DNA of 64,000 bases. It comes from Phytophthora colocasiae (Eukaryota; Oomycota; Peronosporomycetes; Peronosporales; Peronosporaceae). The stretch spans positions 620,001 to 684,000 of the forward strand of contig JAGKQI010000064.1 of the NCBI GenBank assembly GCA_018806915.1, in the 5' to 3' direction. Numbering within the stretch: position 1 is the first letter of the stretch; every line of letters begins with the position of its first letter. A program made the position numbers and the translations under genes. Under the pieces are notes generated by a model that was given only the letters and a program-made list of their open reading frames with translations, made no database searches and had not been told where the DNA came from. Below, in pieces: positions 1 through 9,084 of the stretch.

Positions 1-48
1 TCCTCCGTCAGTAGCGGTCGTAGCACGCCGCAGCGGCCTCCCCACCCA

Positions 49-1128
49 ATGCGCAAACCTTCCACTAAAGCTCTGATTCTGCAGCAGAAGCAGCAGGAAG
101 ACCAGCACCGAGCGACGCTGGCTAGAGCAGACACTGCGGATGACGCGGTGCTGAGTCGGGCGGCGTCTGAAGTCGCGCCACGATTCACACCGGAAGAGGC
201 CGCGGCCCTTCGGGACCGTTCCAACTCGCTGGCGGTCATGGAGTCCATGCGCTCCCATTTGCCTGGTAACGGCCACACGATGAGCGTGAAGGCTACGACA
301 AAGCTGAAGAAAGAAATGGACAATGCTACTCGAGTGGTCGAGACGTTCCTGTCCCCGAAACTGCTCAAGGACCAGTCGATTCCGCATGAGCTACTGGCTG
401 AAGCTTACGGCCTGGTGTTCATTACCATGTATAAAGTGGGCTTTTTGTTCTCGGGCAAGATCGGAACGGGTTTTGTCATCTCGCGTACGACGGGAGGATG
501 GTCAGCTCCGAGCTTCTTGACGTCTGGAGGTTTTGGCTTTGGCATGATGGCGGGTGGCGAAGTTGTGAACTACATGATCATCTTGAACTCCAGAAGCGCG
601 GTGAAGGTCTTCACGAGGAATGGCCAGGTCCAATTGGGGTCGGAGCTTGACATTGCGGTTGGACCTATTGGTCGAGCAGCTAGTGCTTCGCTTAACGTCG
701 GTGTTGGCGGTATCGCGCCTAATTACTCATACAGCCACAGCAAGGGACTTTACGGTGGCATTGGTCTTAGCGGTGGCGTTATTTGCACCCGCAAGTCGCT
801 GAACTCGAAGTGCTATGGCCCTAATGTTACAGCACGACAGTTATTGGGTGGAGAGGTGGCTTGTCCATTGGCTGAGCCGCTCTGGAGGGCGTTGGACAAA
901 GCGCTAGGCATGCAGCGCGAGTACGTGAACGGTTTCCCGGTGCTCGCGCCTACGTACACTGGTATGGCGTGTGACGCGTGTGGCCACGTGCAAGTGCAAT
1001 CAGCAACAAACAACCCCAACGCATGTGCGAACTGCGGGAATCTGCTCGTCTACAGCGTTAGCGTGCACTCTGGGCGTCGCAATACCAGTCAGCTCATTGC
1101 CTCGACATCGTCGAACCCGGCAGAGTAA
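49..1128 (+). CDS. SYLF-domain (Ysc84-like) protein with C-terminal zinc ribbon
   Basis: The 359-residue frame contains a SYLF/DUF500-type domain over about residues 100-295. It is recognised by the order of its motifs: an AYGLVF helix, GFLFSGKIGTGFV, GGWSAPSF, a glycine-rich GGFGFGMMAGGE turn, and a late YGGIGLSGG stretch. In fungi and animals (Ysc84, SH3YL1) this domain binds lipid and actin at endocytic sites. After it come two CxxC pairs (C308/C311 and C326/C329) that look like a small zinc ribbon. The first ATG is at 49, but the same frame is open to base 1 with a Ser/Pro/Arg-rich stretch, so the real start may lie outside the window. No disabling change was seen. Domain call firm; role in this organism inferred. 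Confidence 0.8.
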   Translation: MRKPSTKALILQQKQQEDQHRATLARADTADDAVLSRAASEVAPRFTPEEAAALRDRSNSLAVMESMRSHLPGNGHTMSVKATTKLKKEMDNATRVVETFLSPKLLKDQSIPHELLAEAYGLVFITMYKVGFLFSGKIGTGFVISRTTGGWSAPSFLTSGGFGFGMMAGGEVVNYMIILNSRSAVKVFTRNGQVQLGSELDIAVGPIGRAASASLNVGVGGIAPNYSYSHSKGLYGGIGLSGGVICTRKSLNSKCYGPNVTARQLLGGEVACPLAEPLWRALDKALGMQREYVNGFPVLAPTYTGMACDACGHVQVQSATNNPNACANCGNLLVYSVSVHSGRRNTSQLIASTSSNPAE

Positions 1129-1394
1129 GCTCAGCCGTTGACGCTTGGAGGCCCCAAGTTTTCCGTGTGTGTGCGTGCAGTTGGTGATCACTTGATAGCT
1201 TGCTGTGCGCACTTTATTTTATACTAAGAAGGGAGTGAATCAAAGCATTTACCTCGGCTAAACTGTTTAAACTGAAGCATTGACCACTTCAACGTGGGAC
1301 CTGTGACGAGGCAGTTCGTGCAGTTCCACCTGTTCTTGACCAGGATACACTCGTACTTAAACGAGTATTTAAACCCTAGTAGGGATCAATTGAC

Positions 1395-1904
1395 ATGGAG
1401 TTCGGTACTGGGCAGTTCCCGACGCTGTCGCCGCGCATTAGTGAGTTGTATGGGGCCAATGGCGGCGCGTTCCGTGTAGGAGAAGAGGACGCTTACGCTC
1501 AAGATCTGGACGAGCTCGAGCGTGAAGAAAGAGCGCTGGAAAACACAGTACAAGAGCTAGTAAACCGTCAAGCGCCTGTGCCTATTGGGGTTAAATTCCA
1601 CCGCGAAAGAGACGATGGCAACGTCGTGCAGCAAGCAGTGGTAACTGAAGCTGACAGTTTTAATAGTAGTGATATACCTCCAGACTCAGGTATCCCTTTC
1701 TTACGGTCGAGCTCGTCTGAAGGAGAGGAAGATCTAGACCTGGACGAGGACGAAATGATGGGGGAGGATGAGAGTGACGAGGACGAGACGACCGGAAGAG
1801 CAACAATTGTACGTGGAGAAGGACCGCAGAGAGAAGAGGACTCATTTTCGCGGGATATGGAGTCGGGGAATGACTCAATGGACATGGAGGCAACATTAGT
1901 ATAG
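1395..1904 (+). CDS. Possible APC15-like acidic protein, copy 1, altered C terminus
   Basis: This 169-residue protein starts with an FPTLSPRISELYG segment, then a Glu-rich coiled region (DLDELEREERALENTVQEL), a VPIG motif, and a long Asp/Glu tail. Segment order and composition resemble APC15/Mnd2, a small subunit of the anaphase-promoting complex (FPxLxPR, then VPIG, then acidic tail). That identity is tentative because such proteins are short and poorly conserved. Comparison with copy 2 (42836) shows the 3' end here is a junction: a deletion just after 1888 joins the ORF to antisense START-gene sequence, so the last few residues (ATLV) are not original. The start ATG has the same context in both copies. 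Confidence 0.45.
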   Translation: MEFGTGQFPTLSPRISELYGANGGAFRVGEEDAYAQDLDELEREERALENTVQELVNRQAPVPIGVKFHRERDDGNVVQQAVVTEADSFNSSDIPPDSGIPFLRSSSSEGEEDLDLDEDEMMGEDESDEDETTGRATIVRGEGPQREEDSFSRDMESGNDSMDMEATLV

Positions 1905-2050
1905 ACGGGATACTGCCCGAAGAGCGATCCTCGAAGACGTGAAGCTTCTCGGTTTCGTATTTCGCGCCATTTGTTTCCAAGACTTTTGGTGTTGTCCGTC
2001 TTGACACGTTGCAAGTGTTGTGATAACTGCTTCAGGTAGCTTGCCATCAA
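1890..2050 (-). pseudogene. N-terminal remnant of a START/FYVE-type gene
   Basis: On the minus strand the first codons (MASYLKQ, HLQRVKTDNTKSL, KWREIR) match the N terminus of the gene fragment at 43837-44406. The rest of that gene, including the START-like region and the FYVE-type cysteines, is missing because of the deletion described for copy 1. What is left runs straight into antisense APC15-like sequence and cannot encode a working protein. Confidence 0.65.
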
Positions 2051-2220
2051 TTCATTTTCCAGTCGGAGAAGGAGTTTCTTCGTCTGTTTTCGTTATTTCT
2101 AACGATGGAAGGTGGTTCATGAAGGTAAATGCTGGCATAGTGTAGCTCGAGTGGAAGACGGACGAAGACGAAATGAAGTGAAATTTGAGACTACAATATC
2201 AAGGATGTGGAAATTATCTG

Positions 2221-3084
2221 TTACAGGCTCCAGTTCCGCTCATTTGTGGTGTCGACGAACTTCCTCCCAATTTTGAGTGCTCTAAAGGCACTTGCATTAT
2301 CTACCTGATGGAGAATCGTGTACAGCTTCACGCAGAAGACGAACGTGCGTTCAGTCGACTTGAGATGCCCGAATTGGCGAGTCTTTCCTGTGACCTGACT
2401 AGATTCACGAAGCAAATAGGGAGAAAAGGCTGTTGGAGAAATATTGACAGATTCAGTCTCCAGGTCTCCCATTTGTTGCTCCATGTTGATACTGGGGGCC
2501 TCAACCTCTTCATTTTGTGGCACTATAGTCGTCCGAGAGATACTAGGAGGTAGTGTGCTTACTCCTGCCAACGCGATTTGGAACAGCACACTGGCTGCCG
2601 ACTTCAATCCATCGTGCTGAGTGTTAACTGGAGAAACTTGAGAAGGAACTTCATCACTTGCAATCTGAGGAATGGACAACAGTTGTTGATTACTTGATTC
2701 AGTCGAGGTCGCAATAGGCTGATCGTCCTGATACTTCTGGTACATCTGCGTCTGCATGAAGACATCTACGAATCGCATTTCGTTCGCATTTAACTCACAA
2801 TCTGTGAGTTGGCCTCGATAGTTCTCACTCGCATGGGCACAGACAGTTATTAAGTGTTCGATATGTCTCCGGATGCGATGGATCACGAGATGAGTGGAAA
2901 GAGGCGTGACGTTGTCTCGAAATGAGCCTGTAACTATGGTCGGTATGATCAGTACTTCGAGATTCCCCGACGACTGTCCGTGAATCACACTGAAATTCAG
3001 TGACTGAATGTATTCGCTGTAGCTTTGTCGTATAGTGTCTCCGACATGGAAAGTAAAACGCAATGGCGCATAGTAATACAACAC
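2221..3084 (-). CDS. Hypothetical protein (partial?)
   Basis: A 287-codon minus-strand frame with ordinary composition and no motif I recognise. It has a mixed N-terminal third and a Ser/Thr/Gln-rich middle. About 70 bp near its 5' end survive at 44545-44600 in the other copy of the segment, so the sequence predates the duplication. No neighbour explains it. It could be an exon of an intron-containing gene or a chance frame. Confidence 0.3.
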   Translation of the reverse strand: MLYYYAPLRFTFHVGDTIRQSYSEYIQSLNFSVIHGQSSGNLEVLIIPTIVTGSFRDNVTPLSTHLVIHRIRRHIEHLITVCAHASENYRGQLTDCELNANEMRFVDVFMQTQMYQKYQDDQPIATSTESSNQQLLSIPQIASDEVPSQVSPVNTQHDGLKSAASVLFQIALAGVSTLPPSISRTTIVPQNEEVEAPSINMEQQMGDLETESVNISPTAFSPYLLRESSQVTGKTRQFGHLKSTERTFVFCVKLYTILHQVDNASAFRALKIGRKFVDTTNERNWSL

Positions 3085-3099
3085 AGACTAACATGAGAA

Positions 3100-4067
3100 C
3101 ACACAGCTACGGGATATCGGCCCTTACCAGCCCGGACCTGGTCCTCCAAGAGTTTCAGCGAATGTGTCACAGCAACTTTACATGAACATATTCCCCAAAA
3201 TACCCGCAGGTGCCGACGGTTCCCAACGGACAACGAGTGTACCGGATTGTAGGCACAAATATGAGAAGAAGGTGAAGAGAGCACCTACCACAAGGTGGAT
3301 CATCGGGAAGCAAACAGTCTTTCCGGAAGTGCCGTCACTGTCGTCCACAGGCACGTGACATGAACAACATGACTCTGACAGAAGAAACAAACATAGGAAG
3401 CCCGAGCGGACCGCCGCAGCGCTCGCTACCTAGACCCCACTACAAAACCAAATTGCGATGGCACACACGTGTATGAGAACCCGGCATATGGAATCTACCC
3501 CGACCATCTACCGACGTGAAGAAGATAACAAACGTCACGGACTCCGACCCAGCCGAAGGTGAAAGATGCGTGCAAGGTACCCGACAGACAGTCTTCCCGC
3601 TACAATACTCTGTCTAGGCGATAGGAGAAGACAAGACACATCAACGCACGGACAAGAACACGACAAGAAGCCCGTAACCCCAAGGTGACGTGTCGACAAT
3701 GAAAGACTAATTTTAACACCTCAAGATGGAATCGAAGGAAGAGATGAGCACGTGCCCAAGACAACGACAGACCCCTGCCGATCAAGGAACGAGAAAGAAA
3801 AGTGCTGCAACGTTTGTGGAAAATAGTGAAGGAGCGAAAGTGATGAGCCTGGGAGTACGCTGAGGACTATCCTGCACATTGGATGACGAAATCTACGGAT
3901 TAGTCAGTAACTGAGGATCCAGCTACTGGATCTGAATGGACCGCATCGTGCTGTAGCTACCCGGCAAGATGAGGAACTGAAGAGACAGGAAGGAGATCCA
4001 GAGACTCCGACCATGTGGACCTGCTGAGCAGATCTACCAAATGCATAACCAGAGATAGCCGGACTAT
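3100..4067. other. No gene recognised
   Basis: Only short frames on both strands. I see no family motif, terminal repeat or tandem array. It lies between the duplicated segment and the 3' LTR of Copia-A and may be old decayed repeat. Confidence 0.5.
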
Positions 4068-4271
4068 TTAGCTTTAGGCACAGAAGACACAAACAACTGC
4101 TCGCCCACTCAGCACAATTGGGATTGCGAGAGAACTAGACTGAGCGCAGTCTCTGTTATCAGTAGGCTACAGTATACAATACTAAAGGTAAATATACTCT
4201 AGCATTATCAAGACCGAATTCACCACTTCAACTGCGGAGAGAAACTTGGAACACGACAGACGTTGTTCACA
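4068..4271 (-). repeat. Copia-A 3' LTR
   Basis: Matches 23051-23277 apart from small indels: the other copy has an extra gcgacgagactc and ccaactgc. On the minus strand it starts TGTGAACAA and ends in GCCTAAAGCTAA. It lies directly after the purine tract that follows the Copia-A stop codon. Confidence 0.85.
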
Positions 4272-4284
4272 CTCCCACTTCGTG

Positions 4285-4346
4285 TTACAGAGTCTCATCC
4301 ACAGTTTCCACATCGCTAGCCGCGTGCAACGACTCCTGAGTCGGCA
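4285..4346 (-). pseudogene. 3' end of Copia-A pol, cut off by Gypsy-A
   Basis: On the minus strand this encodes the last codons of the Copia-A polyprotein (ending VETVDETL, then TAA). The first bases carry one copy of the GGCA/TGCC target duplication. Taking out Gypsy-A plus one duplication copy joins this frame to the main pol ORF at 18016 without a frame break. Confidence 0.85.
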
Positions 4347-4763
4347 TGTCCCGTGCCCGGGAATATGACGTTCGAACCTGCGTGTACGGCTGTGCCCCAT
4401 GCCTCGGGGCCTTGTCATTCGTCGCACTCGTCATGTTGTGACCACTTGGCGTAGTGTTCCGTCCGAGGTCCACTCCGGGGTACGTCCCCGTTTGCCGTCT
4501 ATCAACATCCTCCCGTGAGTGTCGTGCGGAGGGAGGACACTCTCAAGGACTCCCGCTCTAGTGTTTCGACGGGGAGTCACCCTTACAAGTGTGCATTGGA
4601 GCAGTGAGTTCCCTGCATAACTAGTCAGTCGTGATTTTACCTGCTAAGAAGAAGAACAACAACAAGACACTTACATTTGTTTTAGTTAAGTCTTCTACCT
4701 CCCTGCCCGGACCTGCACTCACATAACAGCCCGCTAGTACCCGATCCTTATCAGGTCGCGACA
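4347..4763 (+). repeat. Gypsy-A 5' LTR (417 bp)
   Basis: Begins TGTCCCGTGCC and ends GGTCGCGACA, the usual TG..CA form. Compared with the right LTR it lacks a 12-nt stretch (actacagtctgt). Confidence 0.93.
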
Positions 4764-4765
4764 AG

Positions 4766-4777
4766 TGGTGGAGAAGC
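4766..4777 (+). promoter_or_regulatory. Candidate tRNA primer binding site of Gypsy-A
   Basis: TGGTGGAGAAGC begins two bases after the LTR. Its complement ends in CCACCA, as expected for pairing to a tRNA 3' end. The same motif follows the related LTR at 31978. The primer tRNA was not identified. Confidence 0.6.
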
Positions 4778-5100
4778 AGGGTACTTGCCTGCTGGAGAAG
4801 GGTCCTCGGAGTGAGCACTAAAAGAAGACTACACCTACAAGATCTGCTACCGGAGAGAGAACTGCTCTCGCTCACTTAAGTGTGAAGAGTCTATACACTG
4901 CTAGTTCGACAGGGGTCAACTAGGGAGGTGTCCTACTACTTCGCAAAAGGACGGGATCCGACCCGTTCCGGAGACGCAAATCAAGTCGGTGAAGTCCTTC
5001 GGAAGTGAACTTCGAGTGAACACCTTGGCTAAGAAGCGAAGTATTTCTGTCTTACCAGCTAGTTGTCAGTTGGTTAACTGAGTGGTTTGTCTGGGCGGGA

Positions 5101-7602
5101 GTGCGACAACTACCAGAACTCAAGGCTGCACAAGAAGAGAGAGAACGAGACGAGCTAGAACCCGAAATCGAGATGTCGTCGTTCGGACCTGGTGTCGGAG
5201 ACGACGACAGGAGCACCACCTCGAGTGAAAATGGTGGCGCGGGCCCTTCGGCTACTTCTTGGTTCAGGGGAGGAGCAAGTCGCCCTCCTACGGCGACTCC
5301 CGCGAGTCCGGGTGGCAGTGACAGCCAACCTGCAACTTCGTGGTTCGGGCTCGGAGGACCTCCTGCTACTACGCACCCGGGGAGGCCGAGTTTAACCGCT
5401 CCAGGGGGACTGTCCTCGGTCCAGGCCATGGTGCGGAGGGCTGCCCTTGGTTCTACTCGCCCGGCGCAACAACCTCCTCCTGCTAGACCCCGGCTGACTC
5501 GAAGTCTTTCAGAACCCAGGAGGGGAGAGGCTAGACCACTTGCTAGCCCCGTAACTACTCACGGCGGATTTACCTTACATGGAGTGACTCCTAGTACTGG
5601 ACTCGCGGCAACGACTTCAGTGCCCCAGGGTGAGGCTCAATTCCAAACGTCGACTTCCATGACTAGTCAGTCTGCTACGAAGTCGATGACTTCTGGTGTT
5701 CTAATCCCCCCTACTCCATCCGCAGCTCAGTCGGAAGTAGCGACTATGGGAGTAGTCGATGCCACCAAACACTACTTGTACCCACCCCAACTGATGACTC
5801 AACCTGGTTACGCTCCTAGTGCTGTGACTGGCGTGAATGCAGCTACCAGTTCTACGGGGACCAATCCGACTGGATGGAGTAGTCAACTCCCTGGACAACC
5901 CCCTACTGCTCCTGTGATGACTCCTGCTACTAGTATACCTCAGTCTACTCGCTCGGCGATCCCGAGTTACCAGAATGTGACTCTTGGCGCGACCCCTGGT
6001 AACCCGAGCACCGGACTGAACAATCCGTTTATTCAGCCAGTCGGATGGTCGGCAGCGGCCGGGTTCTCCTACGGCACTCCAGCTCCTATCTCTTATGCGG
6101 CTGCCTCCGCTCCGCCTCAAGTGACTCATGCCCCTGCGACTCAAGTACCCCCTGGCGGCGCACTTATGACTCCTATGAGTGTAGCTCCGCCGTTGACTTC
6201 AGTACCGGCGATGACGACTCCTGCCACTACTAGTCACCAACAAGCGACTACTGGGCAGGGTGCGTACTGGGGCCAACAGCAACCACTTGGGAATTCGGCT
6301 CCTGTGACTAGTCTACCTCCTCCGGTGACTGCTCCGAATATGGTGACTGCTGGACACCTCGCTACGGACAGGAGTAGTCAACCATACACTCCAGTTCCCG
6401 GTCAACTTCTCGGTCAGTACACTCCGAACTACCAACAGTCTGCGAACCAAGTGACTCGGCCTCCACTGGGTATGCCGTCCAACATCAAGAATGCGGTCCG
6501 GATGATTCAACCATTTTACTCTGATGGTGCCTCGGCAGACAAAGCTCGATCCTTCTGGAGTGCGTTCGAGAGAGCTACTGAAGGACTTGACGACTCCTTA
6601 CGGTTGAGTGCCTTCAGGGAGTGTCTTAAGGGCAAAACTGGTGAAGAATGGTGGACTTACTCCCAGATTAACGACTTCAACACTCTGAGGACTCGCTTCC
6701 ACAACCAGTTCGTGTGCCAGACTCCTCTGCAGATGATTGAGCGACTGAAGGTGACTAAACGGTCCAGAGGTATGTCGGCCGAAGTGTGGGGCGACTTGAT
6801 TTCAAGCCTCTGTGACGCCGCTCAGTACTTCGACCCCGAGATGAGATACCAGTATTTCCTGTCAGGACTCCGTAACAAGCAGTGGCGGAACACACTAGAC
6901 ACTTCTTTGGTAAACTCAATACCTCAAGCCGTAGCAGTGCTCCTGTACAAGAACCAGCACCTACCAGTGAAAGACGACGCTGACTTCGAGGACGAGCCTC
7001 CTAAGTCAACGGCGAATGATGACTTGATGAAGCAAATGCTGGCTGTGATGCAACAGAATCAGAGTCTCTTAGCGCAACAGCAAGTGCAGGCTGCCGCTCC
7101 GGCAACTAACCAAGGAGGAACTACTGCGGCTGCTATTCAGTACCAAGCCATGCCTGCTACTAGTCAAGGAGTGTATGCGATCCAGCCAACTACTTCCCTA
7201 CCGGTGACTCCGACTCGAGGTATTCGACAGGGACCTGACTTATACACTCAGGAAGGACTCACCGTGTGTGGAAGGTGCCACACGTTGGGGTGTAGTCGAA
7301 TTAACTGCCGAAGGAACAACTCGACTTGCTCGAACTGCCAAGGAACTGGTCACGTCTACGTCGAGTGTGAGTTACCTCGGGGGTACCAACGTCAACAGCA
7401 GTCAACGGGCCAGCGCCAGCAGCAACAACAGTCGCCGAACACGAACTCCAACTCTCGCTCTAACTACCAAGCCAGTCGAGGCCCTAGGGCCTGCTTCCTG
7501 TGTGGAGGTGCGGACCACGTAGTGGCCAACTGCCCGTCGAGAGAGGCGCTGAACCAGCTAGTCCAGAAGGCTGGGGCGGCTTCTGGCTCAGGTCAACACT
7601 GA
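5101..7602 (+). CDS. Gypsy-A Gag
   Basis: 833-codon frame starting at a GTG; the first ATG is at 5173 (MSSFGPG). The first ~460 residues are Pro/Ser/Thr/Gln-rich and low in complexity. A retrotransposon gag core follows at about residues 470-620 (FWSAFERA, FRECLKGKTGEEWW, LRTRFHNQF, RYQYFLSGLR). Near the C terminus are three Cys clusters at about residues 723, 743 (CSNCQGTGHVYVEC) and 799 (CFLCGGADHVVANC), i.e. zinc knuckles that would package RNA. It ends in TGA at 7600-7602, and the next ORF continues in the same frame. Confidence 0.85.
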   Translation: MRQLPELKAAQEERERDELEPEIEMSSFGPGVGDDDRSTTSSENGGAGPSATSWFRGGASRPPTATPASPGGSDSQPATSWFGLGGPPATTHPGRPSLTAPGGLSSVQAMVRRAALGSTRPAQQPPPARPRLTRSLSEPRRGEARPLASPVTTHGGFTLHGVTPSTGLAATTSVPQGEAQFQTSTSMTSQSATKSMTSGVLIPPTPSAAQSEVATMGVVDATKHYLYPPQLMTQPGYAPSAVTGVNAATSSTGTNPTGWSSQLPGQPPTAPVMTPATSIPQSTRSAIPSYQNVTLGATPGNPSTGLNNPFIQPVGWSAAAGFSYGTPAPISYAAASAPPQVTHAPATQVPPGGALMTPMSVAPPLTSVPAMTTPATTSHQQATTGQGAYWGQQQPLGNSAPVTSLPPPVTAPNMVTAGHLATDRSSQPYTPVPGQLLGQYTPNYQQSANQVTRPPLGMPSNIKNAVRMIQPFYSDGASADKARSFWSAFERATEGLDDSLRLSAFRECLKGKTGEEWWTYSQINDFNTLRTRFHNQFVCQTPLQMIERLKVTKRSRGMSAEVWGDLISSLCDAAQYFDPEMRYQYFLSGLRNKQWRNTLDTSLVNSIPQAVAVLLYKNQHLPVKDDADFEDEPPKSTANDDLMKQMLAVMQQNQSLLAQQQVQAAAPATNQGGTTAAAIQYQAMPATSQGVYAIQPTTSLPVTPTRGIRQGPDLYTQEGLTVCGRCHTLGCSRINCRRNNSTCSNCQGTGHVYVECELPRGYQRQQQSTGQRQQQQQSPNTNSNSRSNYQASRGPRACFLCGGADHVVANCPSREALNQLVQKAGAASGSGQH

Positions 7603-9084
7603 AGGAGGCTGGAGGAAGGGAAGGGTGAAGTCACTCCTTCCTCCTGCCAGCTAAGTGACTTGAGTGAAGTCACTTCCAAGCCCACTACGACTCGTTATGG
7701 AAATGGAGTGAGTTCGACTGAAACTGTAAAGAAAACAACGACTGAAAATGGAGTGAACATGATTGAGACTGATAAAATTGAGGGTGAGGATGTTGAAGCG
7801 AGTTGTCTGACTACGGCCTACGTTGGGGACTCACTGAAGAACCCTTACGCCGGAGAGTATGAAGATGAGGTTCGGGTGAAGTCGAACCCGGTAAACTACT
7901 GGACAGCGCCCCGCGCAAAGAGTGAAGTTGTCCACTGCGAGTGGGTGACTAATGGAACAAGTGTGAAAGAAGAAACTACTTCCCTCGGTGACTTGGGAGT
8001 CACTGAGTTGCAGCCCGAAGGTGATGATGAAAGTGAAAGTGACTGTCCTGAGTTCGATGAGAGCATTTTCGACCCCGATACGAGCGTGAATAGAGATGAA
8101 CCTACGAAGAACCGTGAAGAATTACGTGACGAGACTAATCATCAACTGACGGATAACGAGACTAGTGACGATACACCCGGAGTGACTACTAACAAGACTG
8201 ACGAAATAGAGAATGAGACTGCTAGTGTGCCGTCTACCACCGATGCGGATGGTGGGGGTGAGGCGAACACTGCCGAAGTCGCTACTGGACTAACTACTGG
8301 TGAACTGGTGACTGACCCAACTGAAGAAGAAGTCACGCAGACTGAGGTCGAGGCTGCGAATGTGACTCGGGAGGCTCAAAGTGTAGTTGAGCTGAGTGAA
8401 ACCGTGAGCGAGTCGTCTGCCACCGATGCGAGGGGTGAGAGTGAGGCGAACACTAGGAGTAACGCCGCGGAGGCGACTGCCGAACCTACCGGGGTGTTTT
8501 CCGAACGAGAACTGGACGAACTAACCGAAGGAGTAAACAAGGGAGTGCTAGAAGAAAAAGAAGAATACGATAAAGAGCTCGAGGAGCGACTCTTTCCGTT
8601 GGACGAAGTAGAACTCAAGAAGAGGGTGGAAAGGAATGCGTCTCAGTCGCAGAAGATGACTCTAACCGACTTAAGCACCGTATTAGGGATCCCTGAAGAA
8701 GTCATAAGCCGGACAAGGGAGTCGTCACCTGGAGTGCTAGCTACACCCGAATACTGGACTGACTGGTATCGAAAGACGCTGGCGGCTACTAATGCGGCTA
8801 AGCGAGCTAACCGCGACTTTAGCGACTTGGGGAAGTCGAAGGAAAACGACTACTTCCACGACCATGAGGGAGTCGCTGATTCGGACGGACGAGATGTGGG
8901 AGGTGGGGAGACCGGAGTTACTTCGGACTATAACCAAGCAGGAGTAAGTGACGACGTGCCCACCGACTCCAGTGTCGAGGAGACTGTGATCGCAAATGTG
9001 GCTATCGACTTGTCTGAAAACCCCTGTAGTGCGGTCAACGCAGTGACTGTGTCCTCCCGACGAAGAAAACGCCTGGATCCTTAA
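7603..9084 (+). CDS. Gypsy-A acidic Thr/Glu-rich ORF between gag and protease
   Basis: About 490 codons in the same frame as gag, separated from it only by TGA 7600-7602 and from protease-RT only by TAA 9082-9084. The first in-frame ATG is at 7759. The protein is very rich in Glu, Asp, Thr, Ser and Val and shows no recognised fold; a basic RRRKR stretch lies at the end. It may be a gag-pol linker made by readthrough, or a once continuous frame cut by nonsense mutations. No function assigned. Confidence 0.6.
   Translation, partial: RRLEEGKGEVTPSSCQLSDLSEVTSKPTTTRYGNGVSSTETVKKTTTENGVNMIETDKIEGEDVEASCLTTAYVGDSLKNPYAGEYEDEVRVKSNPVNYWTAPRAKSEVVHCEWVTNGTSVKEETTSLGDLGVTELQPEGDDESESDCPEFDESIFDPDTSVNRDEPTKNREELRDETNHQLTDNETSDDTPGVTTNKTDEIENETASVPSTTDADGGGEANTAEVATGLTTGELVTDPTEEEVTQTEVEAANVTREAQSVVELSETVSESSATDARGESEANTRSNAAEATAEPTGVFSERELDELTEGVNKGVLEEKEEYDKELEERLFPLDEVELKKRVERNASQSQKMTLTDLSTVLGIPEEVISRTRESSPGVLATPEYWTDWYRKTLAATNAAKRANRDFSDLGKSKENDYFHDHEGVADSDGRDVGGGETGVTSDYNQAGVSDDVPTDSSVEETVIANVAIDLSENPCSAVNAVTVSSRRRKRLDP

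Larger units (their letters stand above)
1236..3010. repeat. Duplicated segment, copy 1
   Basis: Near-identical to 42696-44605. Shared parts are the upstream stretch from gaatcaaagcatttacc, the 169-codon ORF, about 1890-2200 (matches 44233-44535), and about 2938-3010 (matches 44545-44600). Copy 1 lacks the roughly 900 bp START/FYVE body found at 43334-44232. Copy 2 lacks the roughly 740 bp found here at about 2200-2938. Each copy therefore has its own deletion. Confidence 0.8.

Noticed and set aside
5155..5429. Minus-strand ORFs within Gypsy-A gag, and similar ones at 5701-6144
   Set aside because: Shadow frames of the Pro/Ser-rich gag region; they show no own motifs.
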